The translations under genes were made by a program, and so were the position numbers. The notes beneath the pieces are model-generated. The model saw only the letters and a program-made list of their open reading frames with translations. It did no database searches and had not been told where the DNA came from. Shown here one piece after another: positions 42,664-52,221 of a stretch of DNA of 64,000 bases; position 1 is the first letter of the stretch; each line of letters starts with the position of its first letter. The DNA comes from Paenibacillus psychroresistens (GTDB taxonomy: Bacteria > Bacillota > Bacilli > Paenibacillales > NBRC-103111), in assembly GCF_009728935.1 (NCBI RefSeq), contig NZ_CP034235.1:7651501-7715500 (forward strand), written 5' to 3'.

Positions 42664-44292
42664 ATGTACAGATTGTTAATTATTGATAATGAGCCGATCA
42701 TTGTGGATGGATTGTACGACTTATTTAACGAGGTTGAGCATGTCGAGCTCGAGGTTTATAAAGCCTATTCAGCAGCTGAAGCTTTGGAACAATTGGCTAT
42801 GTTCAACATAAATATCGTATTCGCCGATATTCATATGCCCGAAATGAATGGGTTGGAGCTGCAGCAGCATATCAAAGAACGTTGGCCGCGTTGCAAACTG
42901 ATTTTTCTAACTGGATTTAATGAATTCTCCTATGTACAAACAGCCATGCGAAATGGTGGATTGGACTATGTCTTAAAAACCGAAGGCGATGAACGCATAC
43001 TGGATGCTTTCGATAAGGCCATTGCCAGCTTAGAGGAGATTACAGAAAAAGATCGCTTTATCGAAGAAGCTAAACAAGAAATGTATCTAGCCAAGCCCAT
43101 GCTGCAAAAAGAATATCTTGTCAGTCTGCTTAATGGGGACCGCTCTTATAGCGAAAATATTAAACGGAAATTCAATGAGTTGGATATCCCGCTGCAAACA
43201 GATTTACCTGTCCAGCTAATCGTAGGTCGGATGGATGAGTGGCCTGAGGATTACACGACTTCTGATCGGGTATTGCTTATGTATGCCATTCATAATATTG
43301 CTAAGGAATACTTAGCTTTCTCTCATGTCATTCCTATTTCATATGATCAGAGCAAATTTGTCTGGCTATTGCAGGTCAAAGCAACTGTTATTCTGGAAGA
43401 TAAGGTTGCAGATAATCGCATTCATGAAGTATTGGATTCGATCCAATCCACTTGCAGGAACTTACTGAAAATAACCATTTCGCTAGTTACCCATGCTGAG
43501 CCTTGCCATTGGCGAGACATTTCTACGGTATTCGCTAGCTTAAATCGACTTTTAGGTCGCGGCCTAGGTCTTGAGAAAGAAAGTCTCTTAACAGATGCGG
43601 CAGCCGCGATGTCGATTTTCAATAAAAGCCCCTTCGAAGATGGTCTTATGATTCAAAATTATCGTAATCACATGCCCTTATTAGAATCTCATTTAGAGGG
43701 TGGAGCTATTCTGGAGTTTTCTACTTTATGCCGTTCCATGCTGCAATCTTCTTCGCGTAATCATTATGTTTATACCGAAATCTATTATAGTATTGCAACG
43801 ATGATCTTATCTTATTTGAATCGAATGGATGTTACTTGGAGCTTATTAGAACATAGTGATTTGGACGGCCTCATGCGGATTGAAGAACATAAAACCTGGG
43901 AAATCGCTTCGCATTATTTTGAGGGAATAGCGCAACTCCTGCTTGAGAGAAGGCAGAATGAGAAAGAATTGAATTCCCAAGCGCTCTTGGTCCGCATCCA
44001 GCAATATATTAATAGTCATTTAGAGGATGATCTTTCTTTAACCCAGCTTTCTGAGGTGGTCTATCTGAATCCTTCGTATCTTTCTAGATTGTACAAACAA
44101 ATGACTAACCATGGGTTAACCGAATATATTGCCGAAAAAAGAATAGACAGAGCAAAAGCGCTGCTTAAACAAACTCCCTATAAAATCCATGAAGTTGCTA
44201 AGCAAGTTGGTCTAGAGGTGGGTTATTTTATTAAATTGTTCAAAAAACATCTCAATATGACACCACAGGAATACAGGGAAACGAATCGATAA
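42664..44292 (+). CDS. YesN-type response regulator with AraC DNA-binding domain
   Basis: 542 residues. The receiver domain 1-120 has Asp8 and phospho-acceptor Asp55 (FADIHMPEMNG) and Lys in VLKTEG. The 300-residue middle is not assigned, as usual for YesN proteins. The C-terminal 100 residues contain two AraC helix-turn-helices (LSLTQLSEVVYLNPSYLSRLYK and IHEVAKQVGLEVGYFIKLFKK). It probably activates the divergent sugar ABC operon when phosphorylated by the YesM-type kinase. Confidence 0.93.
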   Translation: MYRLLIIDNEPIIVDGLYDLFNEVEHVELEVYKAYSAAEALEQLAMFNINIVFADIHMPEMNGLELQQHIKERWPRCKLIFLTGFNEFSYVQTAMRNGGLDYVLKTEGDERILDAFDKAIASLEEITEKDRFIEEAKQEMYLAKPMLQKEYLVSLLNGDRSYSENIKRKFNELDIPLQTDLPVQLIVGRMDEWPEDYTTSDRVLLMYAIHNIAKEYLAFSHVIPISYDQSKFVWLLQVKATVILEDKVADNRIHEVLDSIQSTCRNLLKITISLVTHAEPCHWRDISTVFASLNRLLGRGLGLEKESLLTDAAAAMSIFNKSPFEDGLMIQNYRNHMPLLESHLEGGAILEFSTLCRSMLQSSSRNHYVYTEIYYSIATMILSYLNRMDVTWSLLEHSDLDGLMRIEEHKTWEIASHYFEGIAQLLLERRQNEKELNSQALLVRIQQYINSHLEDDLSLTQLSEVVYLNPSYLSRLYKQMTNHGLTEYIAEKRIDRAKALLKQTPYKIHEVAKQVGLEVGYFIKLFKKHLNMTPQEYRETNR

Positions 44293-44310
44293 TAGCTGCA
44301 GAAGGTAAAT

Positions 44311-44356
44311 AAAAGCCTCGAATCCAGCAGCAAATGCTGAGAATTCGAGGCTTTTC
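44311..44356. terminator. bidirectional terminator
   Basis: AAAAGCCTCGAAT-CAGCA, loop, TGCTG-AATTCGAGGCTTTTCT. It separates the YesN-type gene from the converging azoreductase gene. Confidence 0.88.
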
Positions 44357-44382
44357 TGTAGCTTGATAGATAATAATATATT

Positions 44383-45018
44383 TTAGAATCTTAGTGCTAG
44401 CTCAAGCGCTTTTTCAATAGCCTTAGCTTTGATAGCAGGAGCTTGATCAGGAGCAGCAGCTGCGCCTTCAATAAAGATAGCTTCTAATGTCGGGATTCCT
44501 GTGAAAGCTGCAATTGTTTGTAAATACTTGTGTCCGTGTTCAAATCCAGCTGCAGGACCTTCTGAATAAACGCCACCGCTTGCTTGAATATGTAACGCTT
44601 TTTTGCTTCCAAGCAAACCAACTGGACCAGTTGCTGTATAGCTGAAAGTTTTACCTGCAACACACACAGCATCAATATATGCTTTCAAAACTGGAGGGAA
44701 GGAAAAGTTCCACATTGGATTAACGATTACATATTTGTCAGCAGCAACAAATTGATCAACGATTTGGCCTAAACGGCTTACTTTCGCTTTTTCAGTATCG
44801 GATAATTGATCAAACGCAGTTCCTGTGCTCAATTTACCCCAACCAGTAAAAACATCATTATCAATTAGAGGGATATCTATGTTGTACAAATCCAAAGTAA
44901 CGATTTCGTCACTTGGATTTTGTTTTTGATAAGCCTCGATAAACTCTTTTCCTACTGCCAAGCTTAATGAAGTGCTGTGATCTAGCGGATGTGCTGTGAT
45001 ATACAAAACTGTTGCCAT
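44383..45018 (-). CDS. azoR: FMN-dependent NADH-azoreductase
   Basis: 211 residues of the flavodoxin-like AzoR/AcpD family. The N-terminus VLYITAHPLDHSTSLSLAVG binds FMN phosphate, PMWNFSFPPVLKAYID lines the flavin, and SGGVYSEGPAAGFEHGHKYL is the conserved substrate-side loop. It reduces azo dyes and, more relevantly, quinones by two electrons, protecting cells from electrophiles. It is monocistronic, with its own promoter at 45063-45091. Confidence 0.95.
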   Translation of the reverse strand: MATVLYITAHPLDHSTSLSLAVGKEFIEAYQKQNPSDEIVTLDLYNIDIPLIDNDVFTGWGKLSTGTAFDQLSDTEKAKVSRLGQIVDQFVAADKYVIVNPMWNFSFPPVLKAYIDAVCVAGKTFSYTATGPVGLLGSKKALHIQASGGVYSEGPAAGFEHGHKYLQTIAAFTGIPTLEAIFIEGAAAAPDQAPAIKAKAIEKALELALRF

Positions 45019-45062
45019 TAATATAACTTCCCTTCTACTTACTTATTTTTTGTTACTTGCTT

Positions 45063-45091
45063 ATCATATACTATAAGATATCTAATTACAA
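45063..45091 (-). promoter_or_regulatory. promoter of azoR
   Basis: On the minus strand TTGTAA (45091-45086), 17-bp spacer, TATGAT (45068-45063). CTTAT-N8-ATAAG overlaps the -10 and may be an operator for a quinone-sensing repressor; no such regulator gene is adjacent. Confidence 0.6.
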
Positions 45092-45317
45092 TACATAATT
45101 AACTTACTATTAACTACCAAAATATAATAAACTTCCATTAATTGTAATGGAAGCGAGACCTTTTCTATATGGTTTGAATCCCCTACGCAGAATAAGCCTG
45201 AATAATTTCAGGCCTGCTTTCCAATATTTTTTCACCTTACTTGTACATATGTTAGAACATGGAAATATTGGAATAGAGTATAATGAAATGAGCAGCTTAA
45301 ACATTGGAGGGATAAGA

Positions 45318-45476
45318 TTGCGCCTACTTATTATGTTAATGGCAATTTTCTTTTTCGACTTTCTAATGAAATTATTAAAGGATCATATAATTTATTATCC
45401 AAGTTTAATTTGTTTCACCATTTTTATAGCTTGGTATTTTATTCTTTATCTAAAAAAGCAAAAAAGGAACCAATGA
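45318..45476 (+). CDS. 52-residue membrane protein
   Basis: Start TTG 45318 is chosen because TTGGAGGGATAAGA precedes it and a TATAAT box sits at 45279-45284; the longer frame from 45147 lacks a site and would begin upstream of this promoter. Two hydrophobic segments (LLIMLMAIFFFDFLMKLL and SLICFTIFIAWYFILYL) and a basic tail KKQKRNQ indicate a small two-pass membrane protein. No homologue is recognised and no function is offered. Confidence 0.5.
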   Translation: MRLLIMLMAIFFFDFLMKLLKDHIIYYPSLICFTIFIAWYFILYLKKQKRNQ

Positions 45477-45479
45477 TAA

Positions 45480-45526
45480 CCTGTATCCCTCTGCCTCAGC
45501 TACAGACTGAGCCGAGGGGATACAGG
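45480..45526. terminator. hairpin between converging genes without a T-run
   Basis: CCTGTATCCC ... GGGGATACAGG arms with an inner CTCAG/CTGAG pair. It lacks a run of T on either strand, so it may act as a transcript-end stabiliser rather than a classical terminator. Confidence 0.5.
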
Positions 45527-45559
45527 TCAAAAGCGAATTTTATTAAGCATCACGTCTTC

Positions 45560-46546
45560 TTAAGCCACTCGTCGATTCATGTGCACAAAGGTAATGGCCA
45601 AAGCTAATACGAGCACGCAGCCTTTGACAATGTCGAAAGCATAGTAAGGCATATTGAGCATCGTCAGCCCATTCAACAGCACGCCAATTAATACCGCGCC
45701 AAAGAAGGTACCAATGACATTCGGCTTGCCTGCTCCTAATACAGAAAATCCCACAAAAACAGCAGCTACGGCTTCCATCAGCAAGGGAGCGCCTGCATCA
45801 ATTTGTCCTGAGCCTACACGCGCTGTAAACAGGATACCGGCAATCCCTGCAAAACAACCGGATAACACATAAGCCATAACTCGTACACGATTAACGCGGA
45901 TGCCCGAAAGCCGCGCTGCCTCCTTATTTCCACCAGTGATATACATTTGCCGACCCCACCGAGTGTAATTAAGGAATAAATGAACACCAATGACTGCAAT
46001 TAACATTAAGAGAACGGGAAAATGAACACCAAACAGCTTGCCCTGACCGATCCAGAGAAAAGCATCACTAAATTTACCTGGCGCCTTTGAACCGTCCGTC
46101 ATCGGCATATTGTTATAAATCGAATACCCCTTGGAGTAAGTTTTATGCAAACCCGTAATTAGATACATAACACCCAAGGTAGCTAGTAAATCAGGAATCT
46201 TCATTTTAACAATCAACAATGCATTCAACAAACCAATCGCAGCACCAACCACAAGCGGAACAAGCAAAACGATCCACAGCGGCTGTTGATACCAAACCAT
46301 CAAGGTAGCCGTCACAACCGTAGTTAATGAAACAGTCGCCCCAACGGAGAGATCAAAACCATCGACAATTTGCGAAAAGGTTACACCAATGGCAACGAAA
46401 GTCACAATCGAGATAGCTCGAAGAATATCGGTCATATTGCTATAGGTTAAAAAATTCTCATTCACTAGTGTGAAAACTACAAAAACGGCAGCTATGATAA
46501 ATAATGCACCGTATTTAAAGGTTAAATCCAATAGCTTATTGCCCAT
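45560..46546 (-). CDS. sugar ABC transporter permease (RbsC-like)
   Basis: 328 residues from ATG 46546 (GGGGAGG nine bases upstream; the ATG at 46552 is too close to that site). About eight to ten membrane helices of the BPD_transp_2 family, with GFDLSVGATVSLTTVVTATL and VGFSVLGAGKPNVIGTFFGA typical of ribose/xylose/galactose-type permeases. The start lies inside the end of the ATPase gene, so translation is coupled. It is the last gene of a three-gene operon. Confidence 0.93.
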   Translation of the reverse strand: MGNKLLDLTFKYGALFIIAAVFVVFTLVNENFLTYSNMTDILRAISIVTFVAIGVTFSQIVDGFDLSVGATVSLTTVVTATLMVWYQQPLWIVLLVPLVVGAAIGLLNALLIVKMKIPDLLATLGVMYLITGLHKTYSKGYSIYNNMPMTDGSKAPGKFSDAFLWIGQGKLFGVHFPVLLMLIAVIGVHLFLNYTRWGRQMYITGGNKEAARLSGIRVNRVRVMAYVLSGCFAGIAGILFTARVGSGQIDAGAPLLMEAVAAVFVGFSVLGAGKPNVIGTFFGAVLIGVLLNGLTMLNMPYYAFDIVKGCVLVLALAITFVHMNRRVA

Positions 46547-48050
46547 ATTCATCTGCCTCCCCTGCGCTGCTATAATATAATATTTGGTCCTGGGTAGCCT
46601 GCGCTCGAGTCAGTTCCTTGACAACCTTGCCATAGCTCATGACCAAAATTCGATCAGCAATGCCCATTATTTCCGCAATCTCACATGAAAAATACAATAC
46701 ACCCTTGCCCTGCTGAACTAGCTCGCCAATCAAGCGAAAAATATCTGTCTTCGCTCCAATATCCACACCCTTGGTTGGTTCATCGAACAAATATACCTCT
46801 GCATCTGTAGGAATCCACTTGCCAATAGATACCTTTTGCTGGTTTCCCCCACTTAAATGCTTAACAGTTTGATTCAGATCAGGCGGGCGAATATCTAGCT
46901 CCGTTATCATTTTCTGGGCCAATGAAACCTGCTTACGCTTGCTCAATATTCCCCAGCTGGTTAATGACCTCATGGAGGGAATAGCTAGATTGTCCAATAG
47001 CGTTTCATTGACGAATACCCCCTGCTTACGCCGTTCTTCTGGAACAGAGGCAATCCCTTCACGTACAGCATCACTGGGATCTTTTAAACTTAGGGTACGT
47101 CCCAGAAGCTTAATTTCACCGCTATCCAAAGAGTCAGCACCGAAGAGCAGACGAGATAATTCCGTCTTACCTGCTCCAACAAGCCCCACAATTCCGACAA
47201 TTTCGCCACGATGCAGCTGAAAGTCCACTGCCTTAACTTTTTTGCCAGAGGATAAACCTTTTACCTCAAGCAGCAGCTCACCTCGTGCAACAGTTGCCTT
47301 AGGAAATTCTTCAACCAATGCCTTGCCTAACATTGCCTCAATCACTTGATTGATGTTTGTTTCCGCTGTAGAACTCGTCATAATATGCCGACCGTCCCGC
47401 ATTACTGTAACTCGATCACTAACGCTGAAAACTTCAGGAAGTCGATGCGAAATAAAAATACATCCCACACCATCAGCCTTCAATTTACGCATAATTACAA
47501 AGAGCTGCTCGGCTTCTTCCAAGCTTAAAGGTGCCGTTGGTTCATCAAAGATAACTAGCTTTGCCTGCTGGGCCAAAGCGCGAGTTATCAGCACGAGCTG
47601 TTTTTGAGCAATGCTCAATTGGCTTATCTTATGACGTAAAGGCAGCTCAATACCCAACTCCTTCAACAAAGCTTCCGCGTCCCGGTAGATGCTGTTCCAA
47701 TTAATCCATCTGGAAGCATTGGTTATACGTTCGATCATAATATTCTCAGCTACATTCAGCTCTGCAACTAATGCTGTGTCCACTTCCTGATACACACACT
47801 GAATACCCGCTCTAATCGCTTCTCGCGGACTGAGAAATGCCACATCTGTATCATCTAAAGCTATCTGTCCAGTATCTATGGAATAAGCACCGGATAATAT
47901 TTTCATCAATGTGCTCTTCCCAGCCCCATTGGCTCCTAATAAAGCATGGATTTCGCCTTTAGATACGGAGAAATCGATATCATGCAGCGCTTTTACTCCA
48001 GAGAAAGATTTACTGATGCCTTTCATATCAAGCAATGTCTTATCTTTCAT
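46536..48050 (-). CDS. sugar ABC transporter double ATPase (RbsA/MglA-like)
   Basis: 504 residues with two fused ATPase domains. The first has GANGAGKSTL, LSIAQKQ and VIFDEPTAPLS; the second has GLVGAGKTEL, LSGGNQQKVSIGKW and LFDEPTKGVDIG. The signature of the first domain (LSIAQ) is the degenerate one usual for this family. It drives uptake of a monosaccharide together with the RbsC-like permease. The sugar cannot be named from sequence. Confidence 0.95.
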   Translation of the reverse strand: MKDKTLLDMKGISKSFSGVKALHDIDFSVSKGEIHALLGANGAGKSTLMKILSGAYSIDTGQIALDDTDVAFLSPREAIRAGIQCVYQEVDTALVAELNVAENIMIERITNASRWINWNSIYRDAEALLKELGIELPLRHKISQLSIAQKQLVLITRALAQQAKLVIFDEPTAPLSLEEAEQLFVIMRKLKADGVGCIFISHRLPEVFSVSDRVTVMRDGRHIMTSSTAETNINQVIEAMLGKALVEEFPKATVARGELLLEVKGLSSGKKVKAVDFQLHRGEIVGIVGLVGAGKTELSRLLFGADSLDSGEIKLLGRTLSLKDPSDAVREGIASVPEERRKQGVFVNETLLDNLAIPSMRSLTSWGILSKRKQVSLAQKMITELDIRPPDLNQTVKHLSGGNQQKVSIGKWIPTDAEVYLFDEPTKGVDIGAKTDIFRLIGELVQQGKGVLYFSCEIAEIMGIADRILVMSYGKVVKELTRAQATQDQILYYSSAGEADEYGQ

Positions 48051-48128
48051 TGTCGTTCACACTCCCTTTCCTCACAACGAAAACCCACCAGCCTAAGCCG
48101 ATGGGTGTAAGGCAATAAGTTTGTCGCC

Positions 48129-49265
48129 TTATTTCTTAGCTGATAGCTGCTCCAATTGTTTAAGCCAATCCGTATAACCTTGTTCACTACCGCCCCAGCC
48201 TTTAACATGCTGACCTAAATCAACTGTAGAAACCTGTGTTGTCGGAAGCTGATCACGCGATACAAAGATTGGATCAAGCACCACTTTTGCTGGTGTTTCA
48301 TCACCATGCAGCTTTTGGTATAGGAAGCGAACCTGCACACGACCGATATCTTTAGGATCTACGGCTGCAGATGCGATCCACGGACTTTTCGGATCTTGAA
48401 TCATTTGCAAATCTTCATCACTTAAGTCAATACCATATACTTTAATTTCGTCTCTGCCAGCTTGTTGAATCGCTCTTGCAGCACCCTTGGCAAACTCATC
48501 CCAAGCTGCCCATACCGCTGTAATGTCACCTTTTTTCGGATATTTTTTAAGAATGGCTTCCATTTGTGCTTGTGTATCCAAAGCCGTATTATTCGTTGCA
48601 GCTCCGAATGCAGCAATTTCCTTAATATCTGGATTACTGTCAATAAAAGCTTTATAAGCAATTTGGCGACGTTCCATAGGAGCAAAGCCGGCAACCCAAA
48701 TTTTCACGATACTGCCTTTACCGCCAATATCTTTACCAAGCTGAGTAAGCGTTTGTTCTGCCATCTTCTGGTCACCTTGCTCAAGCGCCGTTATGTCTGG
48801 CAATGAAAGCTCCGAATCAAAAGAAACGATTGGAATCTTTTTCTCTAAGGCAATTTTCGCTCCGGGCTCCAAAGCTGCTGTAGTACCATGATCAATTAAA
48901 ATACCATCAAATTTTTGGTTAATCGCTGCATCTAGGTTAGATGCCATTTTGGCCATATCGTTTTCAGCTGTAAACACCTGTACGGTTCCGCCTAGTTTTT
49001 CGACCTGTTCCTTCACACCATCGATATATTGAGCTGAAAAGGTTCCTAAGCTTAATTGGATAAGCAAAGCGATTTTTTTACCTGATAAGCTTGCAACTGG
49101 ATCCGTGCTTGGAGCAGCTGTAGCTTCTGTTGAAGCAGCAGGTGTTGCTGCCGTTTCTGTTGATGGTGCCGGTGAGCTCGTAGTTTCCTTCTTACCGCAA
49201 GCCGCCAAAAGACTGCTTAATGCAAGAACTAAAACCAGAACGAATAATACTTTTTTGTTTACCAT
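48129..49265 (-). CDS. sugar-binding lipoprotein (RbsB-like)
   Basis: 378 residues. Lipobox LLAAC (Cys22) follows the signal segment, then a 45-residue Ala/Thr/Ser/Pro linker, then a type I periplasmic-binding fold: KKIALLIQLSLGTFSAQYIDG, FDGILIDHGTTAALEPG, IPIVSFDSEL and VWAAWDEFAKGAARAIQ. The pattern is that of the ribose/galactose-binding cluster. It is the first gene of the operon, with AGGGGG upstream and an unusual promoter (49321-49372). The ligand is unknown. Confidence 0.93.
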   Translation of the reverse strand: MVNKKVLFVLVLVLALSSLLAACGKKETTSSPAPSTETAATPAASTEATAAPSTDPVASLSGKKIALLIQLSLGTFSAQYIDGVKEQVEKLGGTVQVFTAENDMAKMASNLDAAINQKFDGILIDHGTTAALEPGAKIALEKKIPIVSFDSELSLPDITALEQGDQKMAEQTLTQLGKDIGGKGSIVKIWVAGFAPMERRQIAYKAFIDSNPDIKEIAAFGAATNNTALDTQAQMEAILKKYPKKGDITAVWAAWDEFAKGAARAIQQAGRDEIKVYGIDLSDEDLQMIQDPKSPWIASAAVDPKDIGRVQVRFLYQKLHGDETPAKVVLDPIFVSRDQLPTTQVSTVDLGQHVKGWGGSEQGYTDWLKQLEQLSAKK

Positions 49266-49320
49266 GTTATTTCCCCCTAAGATAAATTGCGTTACCCGAT
49301 AAACCTTACCATTTTACTCG

Positions 49321-49372
49321 GATATAGTTTTCATACTATATCACGCTTACTTTAAGTACGTCAATACTTAAA
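49321..49372 (-). promoter_or_regulatory. promoter of second sugar operon with two stacked inverted repeats
   Basis: On the minus strand TTGACG (49364-49359), 18-bp spacer, TATAGT (49340-49335). TTTAAGTA-N6-TACTTAAA (49351-49372) encloses the -35 and GATATAGT-N6-ACTATATC (49321-49342) encloses the -10. Both have 8-bp perfect arms and 6-bp spacers, with centres 30 bp apart. No regulator gene adjoins. The rest of 49266-49589 holds no gene. Confidence 0.6.
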
Positions 49373-49589
49373 ATTTAGTTTTCACACTTCTGCCATATTG
49401 ACTGCGTTTTCATTGAATATCTCTCCCTTTTTGTATGCTCCATGTAAAATCTAACGATATTTTTCAGCGTTTTCTGCTTATTTTTTTACAAATATCTACA
49501 TGGAATTTATTTCTACAAAATATGCATGTAGTACTATAATCCTATACCATCTTCATTTTAGAAGACAGGTTGGAAATGGGAGGCGCCCT

Positions 49590-51479
49590 ATGCCATTGTT
49601 TAATAAACTATTCAAAACTATGAAAGCTAGATTAGTTATGGGCTTTACTTGTATTGTGTTAATCTCATCCATTGTCGCCTGGTACAACCTTTCCAATGTA
49701 CATCAAATTAAAGCGGAAATGACCTACCAGAATGCCCAAATGGATCAGAAAATAGCTACTTTAGAACTAAAGCAGCTTTTAGAGGATGTCACTCCTGTAG
49801 CCTCATCTATTATGGTTGATCATAATCCAGACTTAGCTGATCTATTAGCGGAGAAGCGAGCAGCTTTTGAACAAAATCTTGATAATCTCGCCATTGATGC
49901 TATAACAGCTGCGGAAAAATCTTTTACTGCCCAGGTTCTTGAAGGAGCTCAGGTTTATTTTGCTAATATAGAGAAGGCTTTGGAGAAATTAAATGATCTC
50001 GAAATAGATCCGATGGACCTGCTGGACCAAACAGATGCCATGAATGTCGAGTCGCAAATTCAAAAACAGAATATCGTTAATTTAATTGACGAATCCTATC
50101 TGACCTATACTCAAAATGTGGCTGATGCACTACTTGCTTCTAATAAGATGGTTGATTCTACTGTACGCATTTCCACGCTTGCGATTGCAGCAGTTATCCT
50201 ATTCTCGATAATAGTTGCTTTTCTGATCATACGTTCCTTTACTAAGCCGGTTCGTCGTTTGCAGCTAGCTGTGCATCGAATTGCAGAAGGTGATCTTCGT
50301 CATCAATTGAACGAGAAAAGCTCCGATGAGCTAGGACAATTAAGCCAAAGCTTTGACCATATGATTGTAAAAGTTAGTGAAATGCTCGGGCATTCGCGTA
50401 AAATTGCCCTCTCGCTTGCTGATTATTCTCATTCCTTCGAGGATTTCTCTAAAATGACAGCTGTTGCAAATTCAGAAATTATTAGATCAATCGAAGAAAT
50501 TTCCCACGGGGCTGAGCAGCAAGCTGAATTATCCGAGAAAAGCTCCATTCTTATCTATGAGCTAGAAGCAGAAATGAACGATATTGCCAGCTACACCACG
50601 ACAATGAAAGCATCAGGTGCTACAGCTTTAGCAAAAACACAATTTGGAGCCGCATCAGTAGGCGCATTAAAAGAAGCCGCAGAGCAATCCGATCATAAAA
50701 TGGATCACGTCAGCATTACAATGGAAAAGCTAACAGAAAGTTCCGCACAAATCGAAAGAATTGTACATACGATTACCGAAATTTCTACACAAACCAACGT
50801 TCTGGCTTTGAATGCAGCCATAGAAGCAGCCCGTGCAGGCATTCATGGTAAAGGCTTTTCTGTAATCGCTGAGGAAGTGCGGCTTTTATCTTCGGAAACT
50901 AAAACTTCCGCAGGACATATCGCAAGACTAATCAACTCCGTTCAGCTGCAAATGAAGGATGCCAAGCAACAAACCTTGGAAGCGCGAATGAGCATCCATT
51001 CACAGAATATTAAAGTATCGGAAACGCTGGAATCTTTTCAAGATATGGATGCATCCGCTCTTGAAATAGCCTCACAGATGGAGCAAATCAGCTTGAAGGT
51101 TGAGCAGGTTAAACGCAAGAACGATCGCCTTAATGAAACCTTGCAAATAGTCGCTGGGATCGCTCAAGAAACTGCAGCCGGGGTAGAGGAAGTCAACTCC
51201 AGCTCACAGCAGCAGGATATGGCTATCCGCAAAATCGCCGAGCACGCTGTAGAAATCAATGGGTTATCACAAGAGTTATTTACTGAAATCGACCAATTTG
51301 AAATTGAAATAGCTTCAGATGAATCCGATCCCGAAGCTGCCAATGAAGCTATAGAAATTATGACCATTCCAGTAAGTGACGTTCAAGAGTCTCCTGAGTC
51401 AGATTTAGAAGTTGATTCATTTGAAGCAAAAGTGGCCGCGATAGAAGAAGAAAAAAAGAAAGATCTCGTTCCGGCTTAA
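49590..51479 (+). CDS. methyl-accepting chemotaxis protein
   Basis: 629 residues from ATG 49590 (GGGAGG upstream; the frame extends to 49500 without a site). Membrane helices about 12-32 and 192-214 flank a helical extracytoplasmic four-helix-bundle-type sensor. HAMP follows (215-268), then the signalling coiled coil with hairpin tip EISTQTNVLALNAAIEAARAGIHGKGFSVIAEEVRLLSSE. It should relay an external signal to CheA/CheW. The adjacent divergent sugar-uptake operon makes a sugar ligand possible but unproven. An acidic C-terminal tail of about 55 residues follows the signalling domain. Confidence 0.95.
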   Translation: MPLFNKLFKTMKARLVMGFTCIVLISSIVAWYNLSNVHQIKAEMTYQNAQMDQKIATLELKQLLEDVTPVASSIMVDHNPDLADLLAEKRAAFEQNLDNLAIDAITAAEKSFTAQVLEGAQVYFANIEKALEKLNDLEIDPMDLLDQTDAMNVESQIQKQNIVNLIDESYLTYTQNVADALLASNKMVDSTVRISTLAIAAVILFSIIVAFLIIRSFTKPVRRLQLAVHRIAEGDLRHQLNEKSSDELGQLSQSFDHMIVKVSEMLGHSRKIALSLADYSHSFEDFSKMTAVANSEIIRSIEEISHGAEQQAELSEKSSILIYELEAEMNDIASYTTTMKASGATALAKTQFGAASVGALKEAAEQSDHKMDHVSITMEKLTESSAQIERIVHTITEISTQTNVLALNAAIEAARAGIHGKGFSVIAEEVRLLSSETKTSAGHIARLINSVQLQMKDAKQQTLEARMSIHSQNIKVSETLESFQDMDASALEIASQMEQISLKVEQVKRKNDRLNETLQIVAGIAQETAAGVEEVNSSSQQQDMAIRKIAEHAVEINGLSQELFTEIDQFEIEIASDESDPEAANEAIEIMTIPVSDVQESPESDLEVDSFEAKVAAIEEEKKKDLVPA

Positions 51480-51516
51480 AAATCTAGCTGAATAATCCCC
51501 CTTTTCATTTAATAAC

Positions 51517-51535
51517 ATTCCTTTATAATAGGAAT
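51517..51535 (+). promoter_or_regulatory. inverted repeat around a -10-like TTATAAT
   Basis: ATTCCT-TTATAAT-AGGAAT, 25 bp before the DUF925 gene. The -10-like hexamer is in the loop, so a repressor bound here would block the promoter; no -35 is clear. Confidence 0.35.
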
Positions 51536-51559
51536 ATATGTTCGAAAAGGGGTTATACT

Positions 51560-52117
51560 ATGGCAATAACTAATGAAGCAGATATTATTCAGCTTGTCCG
51601 TAAGGATAGCTGGATGATGGACTTATTGCAAACAGCTCAAAGCCTGCAGTTACCTGACTGGTGGATTTGTGCTGGTTTTGTGCGTTCTAAGCTATGGGAT
51701 GTTATTCATGGGTATAATGAGCGAACACCGCTTCCCGACATTGATCTGATATATTTCGACCCCACCTTGATTGATGAAGCTGTTGAGAAAGAGCTGGAGA
51801 ATCGCTTAAAGCTGACTCATCCACATATTCCTTGGTCAATCAAAAACGAAGCGAGAATGCATAGCGTAAATAACCTTCCCCCTTATATATCATCTGTTGA
51901 TGCCATCTCCAAATTTCCTGAAACGGCAACAACTCTCGGACTCAAGCTCGATGAGCATAATCAAATTATTTTGGCAGCACCTTGTGGCATTTATGATGTT
52001 ATTCACTTAGAACTTAAACCGACCGCTTTTTTCTCAGCCACCTCAGAAAGAATGGCAATCTATGAAAAACGCCTAATAAGTAAAAATTGGCAAGCCAAGT
52101 GGCCCTTAATCCGATAA
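51560..52117 (+). CDS. nucleotidyltransferase-like protein (DUF925/NTP_transf_6)
   Basis: 185 residues. DWWICAGFVRSKLWDVIHG followed by PLPDIDLIYFD gives the G...DxD pattern of the DUF925 branch of Pol-beta-type nucleotidyltransferases, with SSVDAISKFPETATTLGL and IYEKRLISKNW also conserved. Substrate unknown; many relatives are annotated only as nucleotidyltransferase family protein. AAGGGG precedes the ATG. It stands alone. Confidence 0.85.
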   Translation: MAITNEADIIQLVRKDSWMMDLLQTAQSLQLPDWWICAGFVRSKLWDVIHGYNERTPLPDIDLIYFDPTLIDEAVEKELENRLKLTHPHIPWSIKNEARMHSVNNLPPYISSVDAISKFPETATTLGLKLDEHNQIILAAPCGIYDVIHLELKPTAFFSATSERMAIYEKRLISKNWQAKWPLIR

Positions 52118-52221
52118 GCATAGGCAGATGCCGTGAGGTGCTAAGCCTACATAATTGTGCAGCAAATGTCGGGTGGCTCCCTCCAAATCCTGCTATTCTT
52201 TTTATGAAGGAGGTCAGATAA

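Noticed and set aside
45110..45304. 64-residue minus-strand frame
   Set aside because: No ribosome site and it overlaps the leader of the small plus-strand gene.
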